The notes under the pieces were generated by a model. That model saw only the letters and a list, made by a program, of their open reading frames with translations, made no database searches and was not told the DNA's origin. Shown here in pieces: positions 9,088 to 17,468 of a stretch of 64,000 nt of DNA; position 1 is the first letter of the stretch; every line of letters begins with the position of its first letter. Position numbers and translations under genes: made by a program. The stretch is from an uncultured Aliiroseovarius sp. (lineage in GTDB: Bacteria > Pseudomonadota > Alphaproteobacteria > Rhodobacterales > Rhodobacteraceae), in contig NZ_CANLNB010000003.1 in the NCBI RefSeq assembly GCF_947492455.1, positions 62,001 to 126,000 on the forward strand, in the 5' to 3' direction.

Positions 9088-11991
9088 ATGTGTGCCGACA
9101 CACCCGAATATAAAGACACGCTGACCCTTCCCGTAACCGATTTCCCGATGCGCGCTGGCCTGCCCAAGCGCGAGCCCGAATGGCTGGCCCGGTGGGAAAA
9201 GATCGGCGTTTATGATCGCCTGCGCGAGACAGCTGGCGACCGCGAGCCCTTCATCCTGCACGATGGCCCCCCCTATGCGAACGGCCACCTGCATATCGGC
9301 CACGCGCTGAACAAGACCATCAAGGACATGATCGTGCGCTCGCACCAGATGATGGGCCACGATGCACGCTATGTTCCCGGCTGGGACTGCCACGGTCTGC
9401 CCATCGAATGGAAGATCGAGGAACAGTACCGCAAGAAGGGCAAGAACAAGGACGACGTGGACGTTGTCGATTTCCGTCAGGAATGCCGCAAGTTCGCCGA
9501 GGGCTGGATCGACATCCAGCGCGACGAGTTCAAACGTCTGGGCATCACCGGCAAATGGGACAATCCCTATCTGACGATGGACTTCCACGCCGAACGCGTG
9601 ATCGCCGAGGAGTTTATGAAGTTCCTGATGAACGGCACGCTGTATCAGGGCTCGAAGCCCGTGATGTGGTCGCCGGTTGAAAAGACCGCGCTGGCCGAGG
9701 CCGAGATCGAGTACCACGACCACAAGTCGCATACGATCTGGGTGCCGTTCAGTTTCGCGAATGCGGAAGGGGATCTGGCCGAGGCACGTGTCGTGATCTG
9801 GACCACCACCCCATGGACGATCCCGTCGAACAAGGCCGTCGCGTATAACGACAAGATTGCCTATGGTCTCTACCGCGTTGACGCGACCGAGGAAGAAAGC
9901 TGGACCGCTGCGGGTCAGCTCTACATCTTCGCCGATGCGCTGGCTGAAGACGCGCTGGGCAAGTCCCGCGTGACCGAGTTCACCCGCGTGCGCGACGTAG
10001 CAGCAGATGAGCTGGCCGGATTGATCTGTAAGCACCCGTTCAACGGTCTGGATGGCGCTGACGGCTTCTGGGACTACGACGTTCCGATGATCGACGGCGA
10101 TCACGTGACCGATGACGCGGGTACGGGTTTCGTGCACACCGCACCCAGCCACGGTGCGGACGACTATGAAGCCTTTGTTGCCCGCAACTGGATCGACCGA
10201 ATGACCCACAATGTGGGCGAGGAATCGGAATTCCTGCCGCATGTGCCGTTTTTCGCGGGCCTTCAGGTCTTTGACCGCAAGGGCAAGGAAGGCAAAGCCA
10301 ACAACGCCGTGATCGCCAAACTGGTCGAGGCCGGTGGCATCATCGCACGTGGCCGCGTGACGCACAGCTATCCGCACTCGTGGCGGTCGAAAGCGCCGAT
10401 CGTGTTCCGCAACACGCCGCAATGGTTTGCTTCCGTGGACCGCGAAGTAGGCGACGGGCAGGACGAGATGGGCAAGACCATCCGTGAACGTGCGCTGAAC
10501 TCGATCGACCAACTGGTGCAGTGGTGGCCGCAGACCGGTCGCAACCGCCTGTATTCGATGATCGAGGCACGCCCGGATTGGGTTCTGTCACGTCAACGTG
10601 CTTGGGGCGTGCCGCTGACCTGCTTTACTAAGAAAGGTCTTCTGCCGACCGACGAAGGCTTCCTGCTGCGCGACCCCGCCGTCAACGCCCGTATCGCTGA
10701 GGCATTCGAGGCTGAGGGTGCCGATGCTTGGTACGCCGACGGTGCGAAAGAGCGCTTCCTTGGCAACGAGCACAACGCCGATGAGTGGGAGCAGGTCTTC
10801 GACGTGCTCGACGTGTGGTTTGACTCCGGGTCCACCCACTCGTTCGTGCTGCGCGACCGTGAAGACGGCACGCCGGACGGCATCGCGGATGTCTATATGG
10901 AAGGCACCGACCAGCACCGCGGGTGGTTCCACTCGTCGCTTCTGCAAGCCTGCGGCACCAAGGGCCGTGCGCCCTATAAGAACGTTGTGACCCACGGCTT
11001 CACGCTGGACGAAAAGGGCATGAAAATGTCCAAGTCGCTGGGCAACACCATCGTGCCGGAGCAGGTCGTGAAACAGTATGGCGCCGACATCCTGCGCCTG
11101 TGGGTGGCCCAGACGGATTACACGGTCGATCAGCGGATCGGGCCGGAGATCCTGAAAGGCGTGGCTGATAGCTATCGCCGTTTGCGCAACACGATGCGTT
11201 TCATGCTGGGTAACCTGCATGGGTTTGAGGAAAGCGAACGCGTGGACGTCGCTGACATGCCCGAGCTGGAGCGCTGGGTGCTGCACCGTCTGGCCGAACT
11301 GGATCACGTCGTGCGTGATGGCTATCGCAAGTTCGATTTCCAGGGCGTGTTCTCGGCCGTGTTCAACTTTGCGACCGTGGACCTGTCGAGCTTCTATTTC
11401 GACATCCGTAAGGACGCGCTGTATTGCGACGGGAAAGACAGCCTGAACCGCCGTGCTGCGCGCACCGTTCTGGACATCCTGTTCCACCGCCTGACCACCT
11501 GGCTGGCGCCGGTTCTGGTCTTCACGATGGAAGACGTGTGGCTGGAGCGTTTCCCGGGCGACGACAGCTCGGTCCATTTGGTCGACTTCCCCGACACGCC
11601 CGCCGATTGGCTGGACGAGCCGCTGGCGGCGAAATGGGCGGGCATCCGTCAAGTACGCCGTGTGGTCACCGCCGCGTTGGAAATCCAGCGTCGCGACAAG
11701 GTGATCGGGGCGTCTTTGGAAGCTGCGCCTGTCGTGCATGTGCGGGATGAAGACGTGCTGGGGTCGCTCAAGTCGGTGAACTTCGCGGATGTGTCGATCA
11801 CCTCGCAGATCGTGCTGACGAACGACCCGCTGCCCGCCGAAGCCTTCCGCGTGCCGGAAGTCGAAGGTGTGGGCGTGGTGTTCGAAAAAGCCTCGGGTGA
11901 GAAGTGCCAGCGCTGCTGGAAAATCCTGCCGGATGTGGGCAGCCACGATCACGCAGGTGTTTGCGGCCGCTGCGACGACGCGCTGAGCTAA
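9088..11991 (+). CDS. ileS: Isoleucyl-tRNA synthetase
   Basis: The 967-residue class I synthetase charges tRNA-Ile and edits valine. The HIGH motif is in PYANGHLHIGHALNKT, the KMSKS loop is GMKMSKSLGN, and the CP1 editing domain lies between them, with TTPWTIPSN at its entry. The C-terminus has a zinc-type ending with CQRCWK and CGRCDDAL, as in the bacterial type 1 enzyme. The 269 bases upstream hold no gene and no T-box-like leader. A repeat unit and a terminator follow directly. Confidence 0.97.
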   Translation: MCADTPEYKDTLTLPVTDFPMRAGLPKREPEWLARWEKIGVYDRLRETAGDREPFILHDGPPYANGHLHIGHALNKTIKDMIVRSHQMMGHDARYVPGWDCHGLPIEWKIEEQYRKKGKNKDDVDVVDFRQECRKFAEGWIDIQRDEFKRLGITGKWDNPYLTMDFHAERVIAEEFMKFLMNGTLYQGSKPVMWSPVEKTALAEAEIEYHDHKSHTIWVPFSFANAEGDLAEARVVIWTTTPWTIPSNKAVAYNDKIAYGLYRVDATEEESWTAAGQLYIFADALAEDALGKSRVTEFTRVRDVAADELAGLICKHPFNGLDGADGFWDYDVPMIDGDHVTDDAGTGFVHTAPSHGADDYEAFVARNWIDRMTHNVGEESEFLPHVPFFAGLQVFDRKGKEGKANNAVIAKLVEAGGIIARGRVTHSYPHSWRSKAPIVFRNTPQWFASVDREVGDGQDEMGKTIRERALNSIDQLVQWWPQTGRNRLYSMIEARPDWVLSRQRAWGVPLTCFTKKGLLPTDEGFLLRDPAVNARIAEAFEAEGADAWYADGAKERFLGNEHNADEWEQVFDVLDVWFDSGSTHSFVLRDREDGTPDGIADVYMEGTDQHRGWFHSSLLQACGTKGRAPYKNVVTHGFTLDEKGMKMSKSLGNTIVPEQVVKQYGADILRLWVAQTDYTVDQRIGPEILKGVADSYRRLRNTMRFMLGNLHGFEESERVDVADMPELERWVLHRLAELDHVVRDGYRKFDFQGVFSAVFNFATVDLSSFYFDIRKDALYCDGKDSLNRRAARTVLDILFHRLTTWLAPVLVFTMEDVWLERFPGDDSSVHLVDFPDTPADWLDEPLAAKWAGIRQVRRVVTAALEIQRRDKVIGASLEAAPVVHVRDEDVLGSLKSVNFADVSITSQIVLTNDPLPAEAFRVPEVEGVGVVFEKASGEKCQRCWKILPDVGSHDHAGVCGRCDDALS

Positions 11992-11994
11992 GGG

Positions 11995-12066
11995 GGCTCA
12001 CGGTGTGAGCCTGAGGGGCGCGGCCCCTCGGCCTGCGGCCTCACCCCGAGGTATTTGAAGCAAGAG
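11995..12066 (-). repeat. Modular hairpin repeat, copy A
   Basis: This copy starts three bases after the ileS stop. It holds GGCTCAC-ggt-GTGAGCC (11995-12011), GAGGGGC-gcg-GCCCCTC (12013-12029), a GGCC/GGCC hairpin (12030-12040) and then CACCCCGAGGTATTTGAAG and a degenerate CAAGA tail. Read on the minus strand it matches the other copies near 32711, 35746, 41204, 41731 and 50784. Confidence 0.75.
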
Positions 12067-12070
12067 GAAG

Positions 12071-12097
12071 AGGGGCGCTGCGGTGCCCCTTTTTTTG
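12071..12097 (+). terminator. Rho-independent terminator after ileS
   Basis: AGGGGC and GCCCCT arms close a short loop and are followed by seven T. It lies on the ileS strand, after repeat copy A and before ogt. Confidence 0.75.
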
Positions 12098-12144
12098 TCA
12101 TGAAGCGGATTGCGGGGCGTGTTGGGTGCGGGCAGAGTGCAGCC

Positions 12145-12603
12145 ATGAATATTGCGGTGGTGGATAGCCCGGTCGGGCGTTTGGGTGTTGTGGACGAGGG
12201 CGGGAGGATCACGCGACTGCGCTGGAATGTTGTTCCGGTCGGAGAGTTGACGCCGCTGTTGGCGGAGGCGCAAGCGCAGTTGCGCGCCTACTTTGACGGT
12301 AAGCTGACCGCGTTCGATTTGCCCACCCATGTCGAAGGCAGCGACTTTCAACGCACCGTCTGTGATGCGATGTCCGCGATCCCGTTTGGCGAGACGATGA
12401 CCTATGGTGAGATTGCCAAGCTGACGGGCAACTCGGCGCAGGCGGTGGGGAATGCCTGCGGCGCGAACCCCATTCCGATCATCATCCCGTGCCATCGCGT
12501 GATGGGGGCGGGGAACAAGCTGGTTGGCTTCTCGGGCGCGGGCGGGGTCGAGACGAAAGTTCAGCTGTTGCGTCTTGAAGGAGCCGCTGGATTGCTTATC
12601 TGA
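12145..12603 (+). CDS. ogt: Methylated-DNA--protein-cysteine methyltransferase
   Basis: The 152-residue suicide repair protein takes methyl groups from O6-methylguanine (and O4-methylthymine) onto its own cysteine. The acceptor is Cys116 in PCHRVMG, preceded by the [11 protein letters not shown] helix-turn-helix region and [16 protein letters not shown]. The start is the ATG at 12145 (MNIAVVDSP). It has no N-terminal Ada domain, so it is of the Ogt type. It stands 61 bases before the ABC exporter genes; a shared transcript is possible but not shown. Confidence 0.92.
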   Translation: MNIAVVDSPVGRLGVVDEGGRITRLRWNVVPVGELTPLLAEAQAQLRAYFDGKLTAFDLPTHVEGSDFQRTVCDAMSAIPFGETMTYGEIAKLTGNSAQAVGNACGANPIPIIIPCHRVMGAGNKLVGFSGAGGVETKVQLLRLEGAAGLLI

Positions 12604-12664
12604 GAAGTTCGGCCCAAAAGGGACGCCCAGACGATGGGCGCGGGGGCCAGACAAGGGGACAGCA

Positions 12665-13591
12665 ATGGCGACAGTATTGAACGTCAAAGGCGTGACCAAG
12701 ACCTATGAGGGTGGTCACCAAGCGCTGAAAGGCGTGAATCTTGAGATTGAAGAGGGCGAGATTCTGGCGCTGCTTGGGCCGAATGGCGCGGGTAAGACGA
12801 CTTTGATTTCAATTATTTGCGGGATTTCGACGGCGTCCGCGGGCAGGATCACCGTGGGCGGCTATGACCATGCGCGTGACTATCGCGCAGCCCGCAACCT
12901 GATCGGACTGGTTCCTCAGGAAATTAATCTGGAACCGTTTGAGACCGTGATGAACTCGGTCCGGTTTTCGCGCGGTCTGTTTGGAAAGCCGCGTGACGAT
13001 GGGCGGATCGAAGAGATCCTGAAGCTGCTTAGCCTGCATGACAAGAAAGACAACCGGATCATGACCCTGTCCGGTGGAATGAAGCGGCGCGTGCTGATTG
13101 CCAAGGCGCTGTGTCATGACCCGAAGATCCTGTTTCTGGATGAACCTACTGCCGGTGTGGACGTCGAACTGCGGAAAGATATGTGGGAGATTGTGGCCCG
13201 TCTTAAAGAGACCGGTGTGACCGTGATCCTGACCACCCACTATATCGAAGAAGCCGAGGCGATGGCGGACCGGATTGGGGTGATCTCCAAGGGGGAAATT
13301 CTGCTGGTCGAAGAGAAAGACGCGCTGATCAAGCGGCTTGGACAGAAAGAGCTGTTGATCGAGCTGGATGCGCCGATTGACGCGGTGCCAGAGGCGCTTT
13401 CGAGCTATCCGCTGACCGTCTCGGACGAGGGCGGCTTGATCTATGCCTATGATGCGCAGGCGGGCCACACCGGGATCACCGGGCTGTTGGCGGATCTGCG
13501 CGAGGCGGGGCTGCATCTGGCGGACTTGTCGACGCGCCAAAGCTCTTTGGAAGATATCTTCGTTGATCTGGTGAAGGAGGACGCGGCATGA
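12665..13591 (+). CDS. ABC transporter ATP-binding protein (ABC-2 exporter type)
   Basis: The 308-residue nucleotide-binding subunit has Walker [10 protein letters not shown], signature LSGGMKRRV, Walker [13 protein letters not shown], and the switch histidine in TTHYIEEA. The C-terminal extension (about residues 220-308) is typical of ABC-2 exporters of the DrrA/CcmA/YadG kind. The start is the ATG at 12665 after AGGGGA. Its stop overlaps the start of the permease by four bases (ATGA), so the two are co-translated. The substrate is unknown; YadG-like systems are a possibility. Confidence 0.9.
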   Translation: MATVLNVKGVTKTYEGGHQALKGVNLEIEEGEILALLGPNGAGKTTLISIICGISTASAGRITVGGYDHARDYRAARNLIGLVPQEINLEPFETVMNSVRFSRGLFGKPRDDGRIEEILKLLSLHDKKDNRIMTLSGGMKRRVLIAKALCHDPKILFLDEPTAGVDVELRKDMWEIVARLKETGVTVILTTHYIEEAEAMADRIGVISKGEILLVEEKDALIKRLGQKELLIELDAPIDAVPEALSSYPLTVSDEGGLIYAYDAQAGHTGITGLLADLREAGLHLADLSTRQSSLEDIFVDLVKEDAA

Positions 13592-14349
13592 ACTGGAACG
13601 CCATCGCGGCCATCTATCGTTTCGAAATGGCACGTACTTTCCGCACGCTGGTGCAGTCGGTCATCTCGCCCGTGCTGTCGACGTCGCTTTACTTTATCGT
13701 CTTCGGCGCGGCCATCGGATCGCGCATTGATCAGGTCGAAGGCGTCAGCTATGGCGCGTTCATCGTGCCCGGTCTGATCATGTTGACGGTACTGACGCAG
13801 AGCACGTCGAACGCATCCTTCGGGATCTATTTCCCCAAGTTTATTGGCACAGTCTATGAACTGCTTTCGGCCCCGATTTCGTTCTACGAAATTGTCATCG
13901 GCTATGTCGGTGCGGCGGCAACGAAGGCGTTCATGATTGGGATAATCATCCTGATCACGGCGCATTTCTTCGTCGACCTGACCATCGCGCACCCGGTCTG
14001 GATGCTGCTCTTCCTTGTCCTCACTTGTATTAGCTTCGCGCTGCTGGGTTTCATCATCGGGATCTGGGCGGGCAATTTCGAGCAACTGCAACTGGTGCCC
14101 ATGCTGGTGATCACGCCGCTGGTGTTCCTTGGCGGCTCGTTCTATTCGATCTCGATGCTGCCACCCGTGTGGCAGACGATCACGCTGTTCAACCCAGTGG
14201 TCTATCTGATCTCGGGCTTCCGCTGGGCGTTTTTCGGACAGGCGGATGTGGCTTTGGGTTGGTCGGTCGCGGCGATTGTCATCTTCATGGCGGCGTGCTT
14301 GTTCACCATAGGGTGGATCTTCCGCACCGGATATAAGCTGCGCTCTTGA
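13588..14349 (+). CDS. ABC-2 type transporter permease
   Basis: This 253-residue integral membrane protein has about six spans and the ABC-2 pattern, including GALVRTG-like early loops, [19 protein letters not shown] and [16 protein letters not shown] near the C-terminus. These features match the YadH/NodJ-like permeases. With the preceding ATPase it should form an exporter with two copies of each chain. The substrate cannot be inferred. It ends 71 bases before the S49 peptidase gene. Confidence 0.88.
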   Translation: MNWNAIAAIYRFEMARTFRTLVQSVISPVLSTSLYFIVFGAAIGSRIDQVEGVSYGAFIVPGLIMLTVLTQSTSNASFGIYFPKFIGTVYELLSAPISFYEIVIGYVGAAATKAFMIGIIILITAHFFVDLTIAHPVWMLLFLVLTCISFALLGFIIGIWAGNFEQLQLVPMLVITPLVFLGGSFYSISMLPPVWQTITLFNPVVYLISGFRWAFFGQADVALGWSVAAIVIFMAACLFTIGWIFRTGYKLRS

Positions 14350-14420
14350 CGTGCGGGTATGCCACATATGGGAAAAAGCGTGATCGCCTCACCCTTGTTA
14401 GACGGGGGTGGGCCATCTAA

Positions 14421-15227
14421 ATGTCAGCCATGATCGAACGTCTTCCTTTTGTGAAAAAGTCCCCCACGGTGGCTGTTGTGCGCCTGACGGGCATGATTGC
14501 CACGGGCACCCGTGGGCAGTTGAACGATGCGGCGATGGCCCCGGCGATTGAGCGCGCCTTTCGCAAAGGGAAGCCGTCTGCGGTGGCCCTTGTGATCAAC
14601 TCGCCCGGCGGAAGCCCGGTGCAATCCAGCCTGATCGCTGCGCGCATTCGCCGTTTGGCCGCTGAAAAAGAGATCCCCGTTTATGCATTCGTCGAGGACG
14701 TTGCAGCCTCGGGCGGCTATTGGCTGGCGACGGCTGCGGACGAGATTTATGCTGACGAAAGCTCGATCCTTGGGTCGATCGGCGTGATCTCGGCCGGGTT
14801 CGGCCTGACCGGATTGATCGAGAAGATCGGGGTCGAGCGTCGCGTGCATACGGCCGGAAAATCGAAGTCGATGATGGACCCGTTCCAGCCCGAAAAACCC
14901 GAGGATGTGAAGCGGCTGAAAGCGCTGCAGGAAGACATCCACACCGCGTTCAAGGCACAGGTGGAAACGCGACGTGCGGGCAAGCTGCCCGAGGGCGAGG
15001 ATCTGTTCACCGGGGACATCTGGCTGGGCCGAGCTGCCATCGAGAAAGGCTTGGCCGACGGGATTGGCCATCTGGTGCCCACCATGAAAGAGAAATACGG
15101 CGATAAGGTCCGCTTCCGCGTCTATGGCCCACGTCGTGGGCTGCTGGGGCGGTTTGGGATGCGCATGATCTCGGACACAATGCTGACCATCGAGGAGCGC
15201 GCGGAATACGCCCGTTTTGGTCTGTAA
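14421..15227 (+). CDS. S49-family signal-peptide-peptidase-like serine protease
   Basis: The 268-residue protein has the S49 fold of the short SppA/SohB class. The nucleophile is Ser97 in VAASGGYW, and Lys149 in AGKSKSMMDPF lies 52 residues later, the spacing of the Ser/Lys dyad in Bacillus SppA. VINSPGGSPVQSS is the family's oxyanion-side motif. It probably cleaves membrane-bound peptide remnants. There is no clear N-terminal membrane anchor, unlike classical SppA. The stop is directly followed by the start of the 54-residue gene. Confidence 0.88.
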   Translation: MSAMIERLPFVKKSPTVAVVRLTGMIATGTRGQLNDAAMAPAIERAFRKGKPSAVALVINSPGGSPVQSSLIAARIRRLAAEKEIPVYAFVEDVAASGGYWLATAADEIYADESSILGSIGVISAGFGLTGLIEKIGVERRVHTAGKSKSMMDPFQPEKPEDVKRLKALQEDIHTAFKAQVETRRAGKLPEGEDLFTGDIWLGRAAIEKGLADGIGHLVPTMKEKYGDKVRFRVYGPRRGLLGRFGMRMISDTMLTIEERAEYARFGL

Positions 15228-15392
15228 ATGGTCATCAAGATTGTTGCCCTTTTTCTGGTTGCGATGGCTGTGCTGGCGATGTTTGGCAAGTTGCGCTATC
15301 CCGGCCAACAGCGTATCGAAGCGATGAAATGCCCCCGTTGCGGGCGCTATAAGCTGGGGAAATCCCCCTGTGACTGCAAGGGAAAGGGCTGA
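15228..15392 (+). CDS. 54-residue membrane-anchored Cys-rich small protein
   Basis: The frame starts with ATG immediately after the peptidase TAA and ends with TGA three bases before the antiporter start. The protein has one N-terminal membrane span (residues 4-19, IVALFLVAMAVLAMFG) and a basic tail with CPRCG (35-39) and CDC (48-50), a possible small zinc knuckle. I do not recognise a named family. Its tight packing between the peptidase and the antiporter argues that it is real and translated with them. Confidence 0.7.
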   Translation: MVIKIVALFLVAMAVLAMFGKLRYPGQQRIEAMKCPRCGRYKLGKSPCDCKGKG

Positions 15393-15395
15393 GCT

Positions 15396-16364
15396 TTGGA
15401 TCTGATTTTTGCCTCGCTTGGCCTAGTGATCCTTTTGCTTGCGGGCGACAGCCTTGTGCGCGGGGCTGTGAACATGTCGCTGCGCCTTGGTGTGCCTGCG
15501 ATGATCGTGTCTCTGACCATTGTGGCGTTCGGTACGTCCGCACCCGAGTTGTTGATTTCGGTCCAGTCGATCGCCGAAGGTGTCCCGGGTCTGGCGATGG
15601 GGAACGTGGTCGGATCGAACACCGCCAACATCCTGTTGGTTCTGGGTGTGCCGGCGCTGATGGCGGGGCTGTCCACCAAGACATGTGACAGCCGCAAAAG
15701 CTATCTGCAGATGATGGGCGCGACGCTGCTGTTCATCGTCTTGGCCCTCGGGGGCGAGTTTGCATGGCCGCAGGGCATCGCCTTGCTGGCCGCATTGGCC
15801 CTGATCCTTGGGTCCGCCTTCAAAGAGGCGATGCGCCATCGCTGTGCGGTTAAGGCCGGGCTGGAAGCGGAATGCGATGACGACGAAGATGTCGAGGGTG
15901 CCGACCCCGACATGCCTTGGTGGAAAGTCATCATGTTCCTGCTATTGGGCCTGATCGGTTTGCCCTTGGGCGCGGACCTTCTGGTGGATTCCTCGACCAA
16001 CATCGCCCGCCATTATGGCGTCTCGGAAACCGTGATCGGCCTGACGCTGGTCGCGCTGGGCACCTCGCTGCCCGAGCTGGCCACCACCGTGATGGCCGCG
16101 CTGCGTCGGCAGGCGGATGTGGCCTTGGGCAACGTGATCGGCTCGAACATGTTCAACCTTCTGGCCATTATCGGTATCGCGTCGCTGGTCGGCCCGATCC
16201 CGGTTGAACCGGGCATCCTGAAGTTTGACCTATGGGTCATGCTGGGCGCGTCGCTTTTGCTGGCGCCGTTCGTCTTCTGGAAATGGCATATGGGCCGCGT
16301 CTGGGGCATCCTGTTGTCGGCGCTTTATATCGCCTATGTTCTGATCGTTTTGGGGCAAGCATGA
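15396..16364 (+). CDS. Calcium/sodium antiporter (CaCA, YrbG type)
   Basis: The 322-residue inner-membrane exchanger has the two inverted CaCA repeats, shown by FGTSAPELLIS in the first half and LGTSLPELATT in the second, each followed by GNVVGSN or GNVIGSN. An acidic loop (about residues 150-170) separates them. It should export calcium using cation gradients. The start appears to be TTG at 15396, preceded by GGAAAGGG; no ATG fits better. Its stop overlaps the start of the reductase gene (ATGA). Confidence 0.9.
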   Translation: MDLIFASLGLVILLLAGDSLVRGAVNMSLRLGVPAMIVSLTIVAFGTSAPELLISVQSIAEGVPGLAMGNVVGSNTANILLVLGVPALMAGLSTKTCDSRKSYLQMMGATLLFIVLALGGEFAWPQGIALLAALALILGSAFKEAMRHRCAVKAGLEAECDDDEDVEGADPDMPWWKVIMFLLLGLIGLPLGADLLVDSSTNIARHYGVSETVIGLTLVALGTSLPELATTVMAALRRQADVALGNVIGSNMFNLLAIIGIASLVGPIPVEPGILKFDLWVMLGASLLLAPFVFWKWHMGRVWGILLSALYIAYVLIVLGQA

Positions 16365-17152
16365 TGCAGGTGAAGCGCGCATTGGTGACCGGGGCAGGGG
16401 CGCGGCTTGGGCGCGCGATGGCGGTCGAACTTGCGCGTCATGGCTTTGATGTGGCTGTGCACTACAGCAGCTCGGCTGAAGGTGCCGCGCAGACCGTCGA
16501 GGCGGTCGAAGCACTGGGCCAACGCGCCGTCTCCATGCAGGCGGACTTCTTGAATCTGGACGAGGTGCAGGCGCTGGTGCCGCGCGCGGCGCACGCCTTA
16601 GGTGGCCCGCTGTCGGTGCTGGTGAACAACGCTTCCATATTTGAGTATGACCGCATCGGCACCGTCTCGTCGGACAATTGGGAGCGCCACATGGCGTCGA
16701 ACCTGCGCGCGCCTTTGTTCCTGACTCAGGAATTCGCTGCACAAGCGCCGCAAGCCACGATGGACGACAATGGCGAGCAACTGGCTCAAGCGCTTGTCGT
16801 CAACATGCTGGACCAGCGCGTGCAGAAGCTGACGCCCGAGTTCATGACCTATTCGCTTGCCAAACACGGGCTATGGACGCTGACGCAAACTGCGGCACAG
16901 GCGTTGGCCCCACAGGTGCGGGTCAACGGGATTGCGCCGGGATCCACGATGATCGGCGCGCGCCAATCGCAAGACCACTTTGACGCGCAACGGGCTGGAT
17001 CGATCCTGAAGCGTGGTCCGAACCCGGAAGACATCACGGCGGCTCTGACTTATCTACTGATGGCCCCCGCGGTGACCGGCCAAATGATCGCTGTGGATGG
17101 CGGTCAGCACCTTGGATGGCAGACCCCTGATGTCATTGGAAAACCCAGCTAA
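16361..17152 (+). CDS. PTR1/FolM-like short-chain reductase, probable pteridine reductase
   Basis: The 263-residue SDR enzyme has TGAGARLGRA (residues 10-19) for the nucleotide, with Arg15 as in the TGxxxRxG motif of pteridine reductases, and NNAS at 89-92. The catalytic residues Asp151, Tyr164 and Lys168 keep the 13- and 4-residue spacing of Leishmania PTR1 (Asp181, Tyr194, Lys198); ordinary SDRs have Ser in place of the Asp. It therefore probably reduces dihydropterins or folates with NADPH. Start ATGs at 16361 and 16364 are both possible. It overlaps the antiporter stop, forming the end of a four-gene tight unit. Confidence 0.82.
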   Translation: MMQVKRALVTGAGARLGRAMAVELARHGFDVAVHYSSSAEGAAQTVEAVEALGQRAVSMQADFLNLDEVQALVPRAAHALGGPLSVLVNNASIFEYDRIGTVSSDNWERHMASNLRAPLFLTQEFAAQAPQATMDDNGEQLAQALVVNMLDQRVQKLTPEFMTYSLAKHGLWTLTQTAAQALAPQVRVNGIAPGSTMIGARQSQDHFDAQRAGSILKRGPNPEDITAALTYLLMAPAVTGQMIAVDGGQHLGWQTPDVIGKPS

Positions 17153-17304
17153 TCCTGACCTTTCGGCGAGGCACACTAACCTGCCCTAGCGGAAGTTGTG
17201 CACCTGTGAAGTAGTCCCATGTTCAAACTTGTGGTTTTCGCAATGATTTCACGTGTTTACAGAAGGTTCATATTTCTTTCCTTGAAAAACAATGACTTAC
17301 AGAG

Positions 17305-17323
17305 GTGCCTAAAAATTAGGCAC
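17305..17323. repeat. Perfect inverted repeat upstream of uvrC
   Basis: GTGCCTAA and TTAGGCAC flank AAA. No T run follows, so it looks more like a protein-binding site than a terminator. It lies in an AT-rich 316-base gap (17153-17468) that holds no convincing gene. Confidence 0.5.
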
Positions 17324-17383
17324 ACCAACGAAAGCGGTTATAAACAACGGAAAATCCCGCAAGACGACAACATGTCCTCAGAC

Positions 17384-17407
17384 TTATCCACAGAAACTGT
17401 GGGAATG
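17384..17407. promoter_or_regulatory. Two opposed DnaA-box-like sites
   Basis: TTATCCACA at 17384-17392 is a perfect DnaA box. On the other strand ATTCCCACA (17399-17407) is a near match. The two form the inverted core CCACAG-aaa-CTGTGG. They lie 60 bases before uvrC. This could mark DnaA control of uvrC or, less likely, an origin; one strong box is not enough to call oriC. Confidence 0.4.
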
Positions 17408-17468
17408 TTTTCTCTTGAACCGATGACGATAAGATTGCAGCGGGAAAAAGAATCAAGAAAGATGCCCC

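Noticed and set aside
8980-10512. Long minus-strand frame inside ileS
   Set aside because: It mirrors the codon pattern of ileS, has no family resemblance, and overlaps an essential gene over its whole length.
10588-11952. Second long minus-strand frame inside ileS
   Set aside because: Same reason: a shadow of GC-rich coding sequence.
17153-17468. Chromosomal origin
   Set aside because: Only one perfect DnaA box and one near match are present, and no typical origin neighbours (dnaA, parAB, hemE) are nearby.
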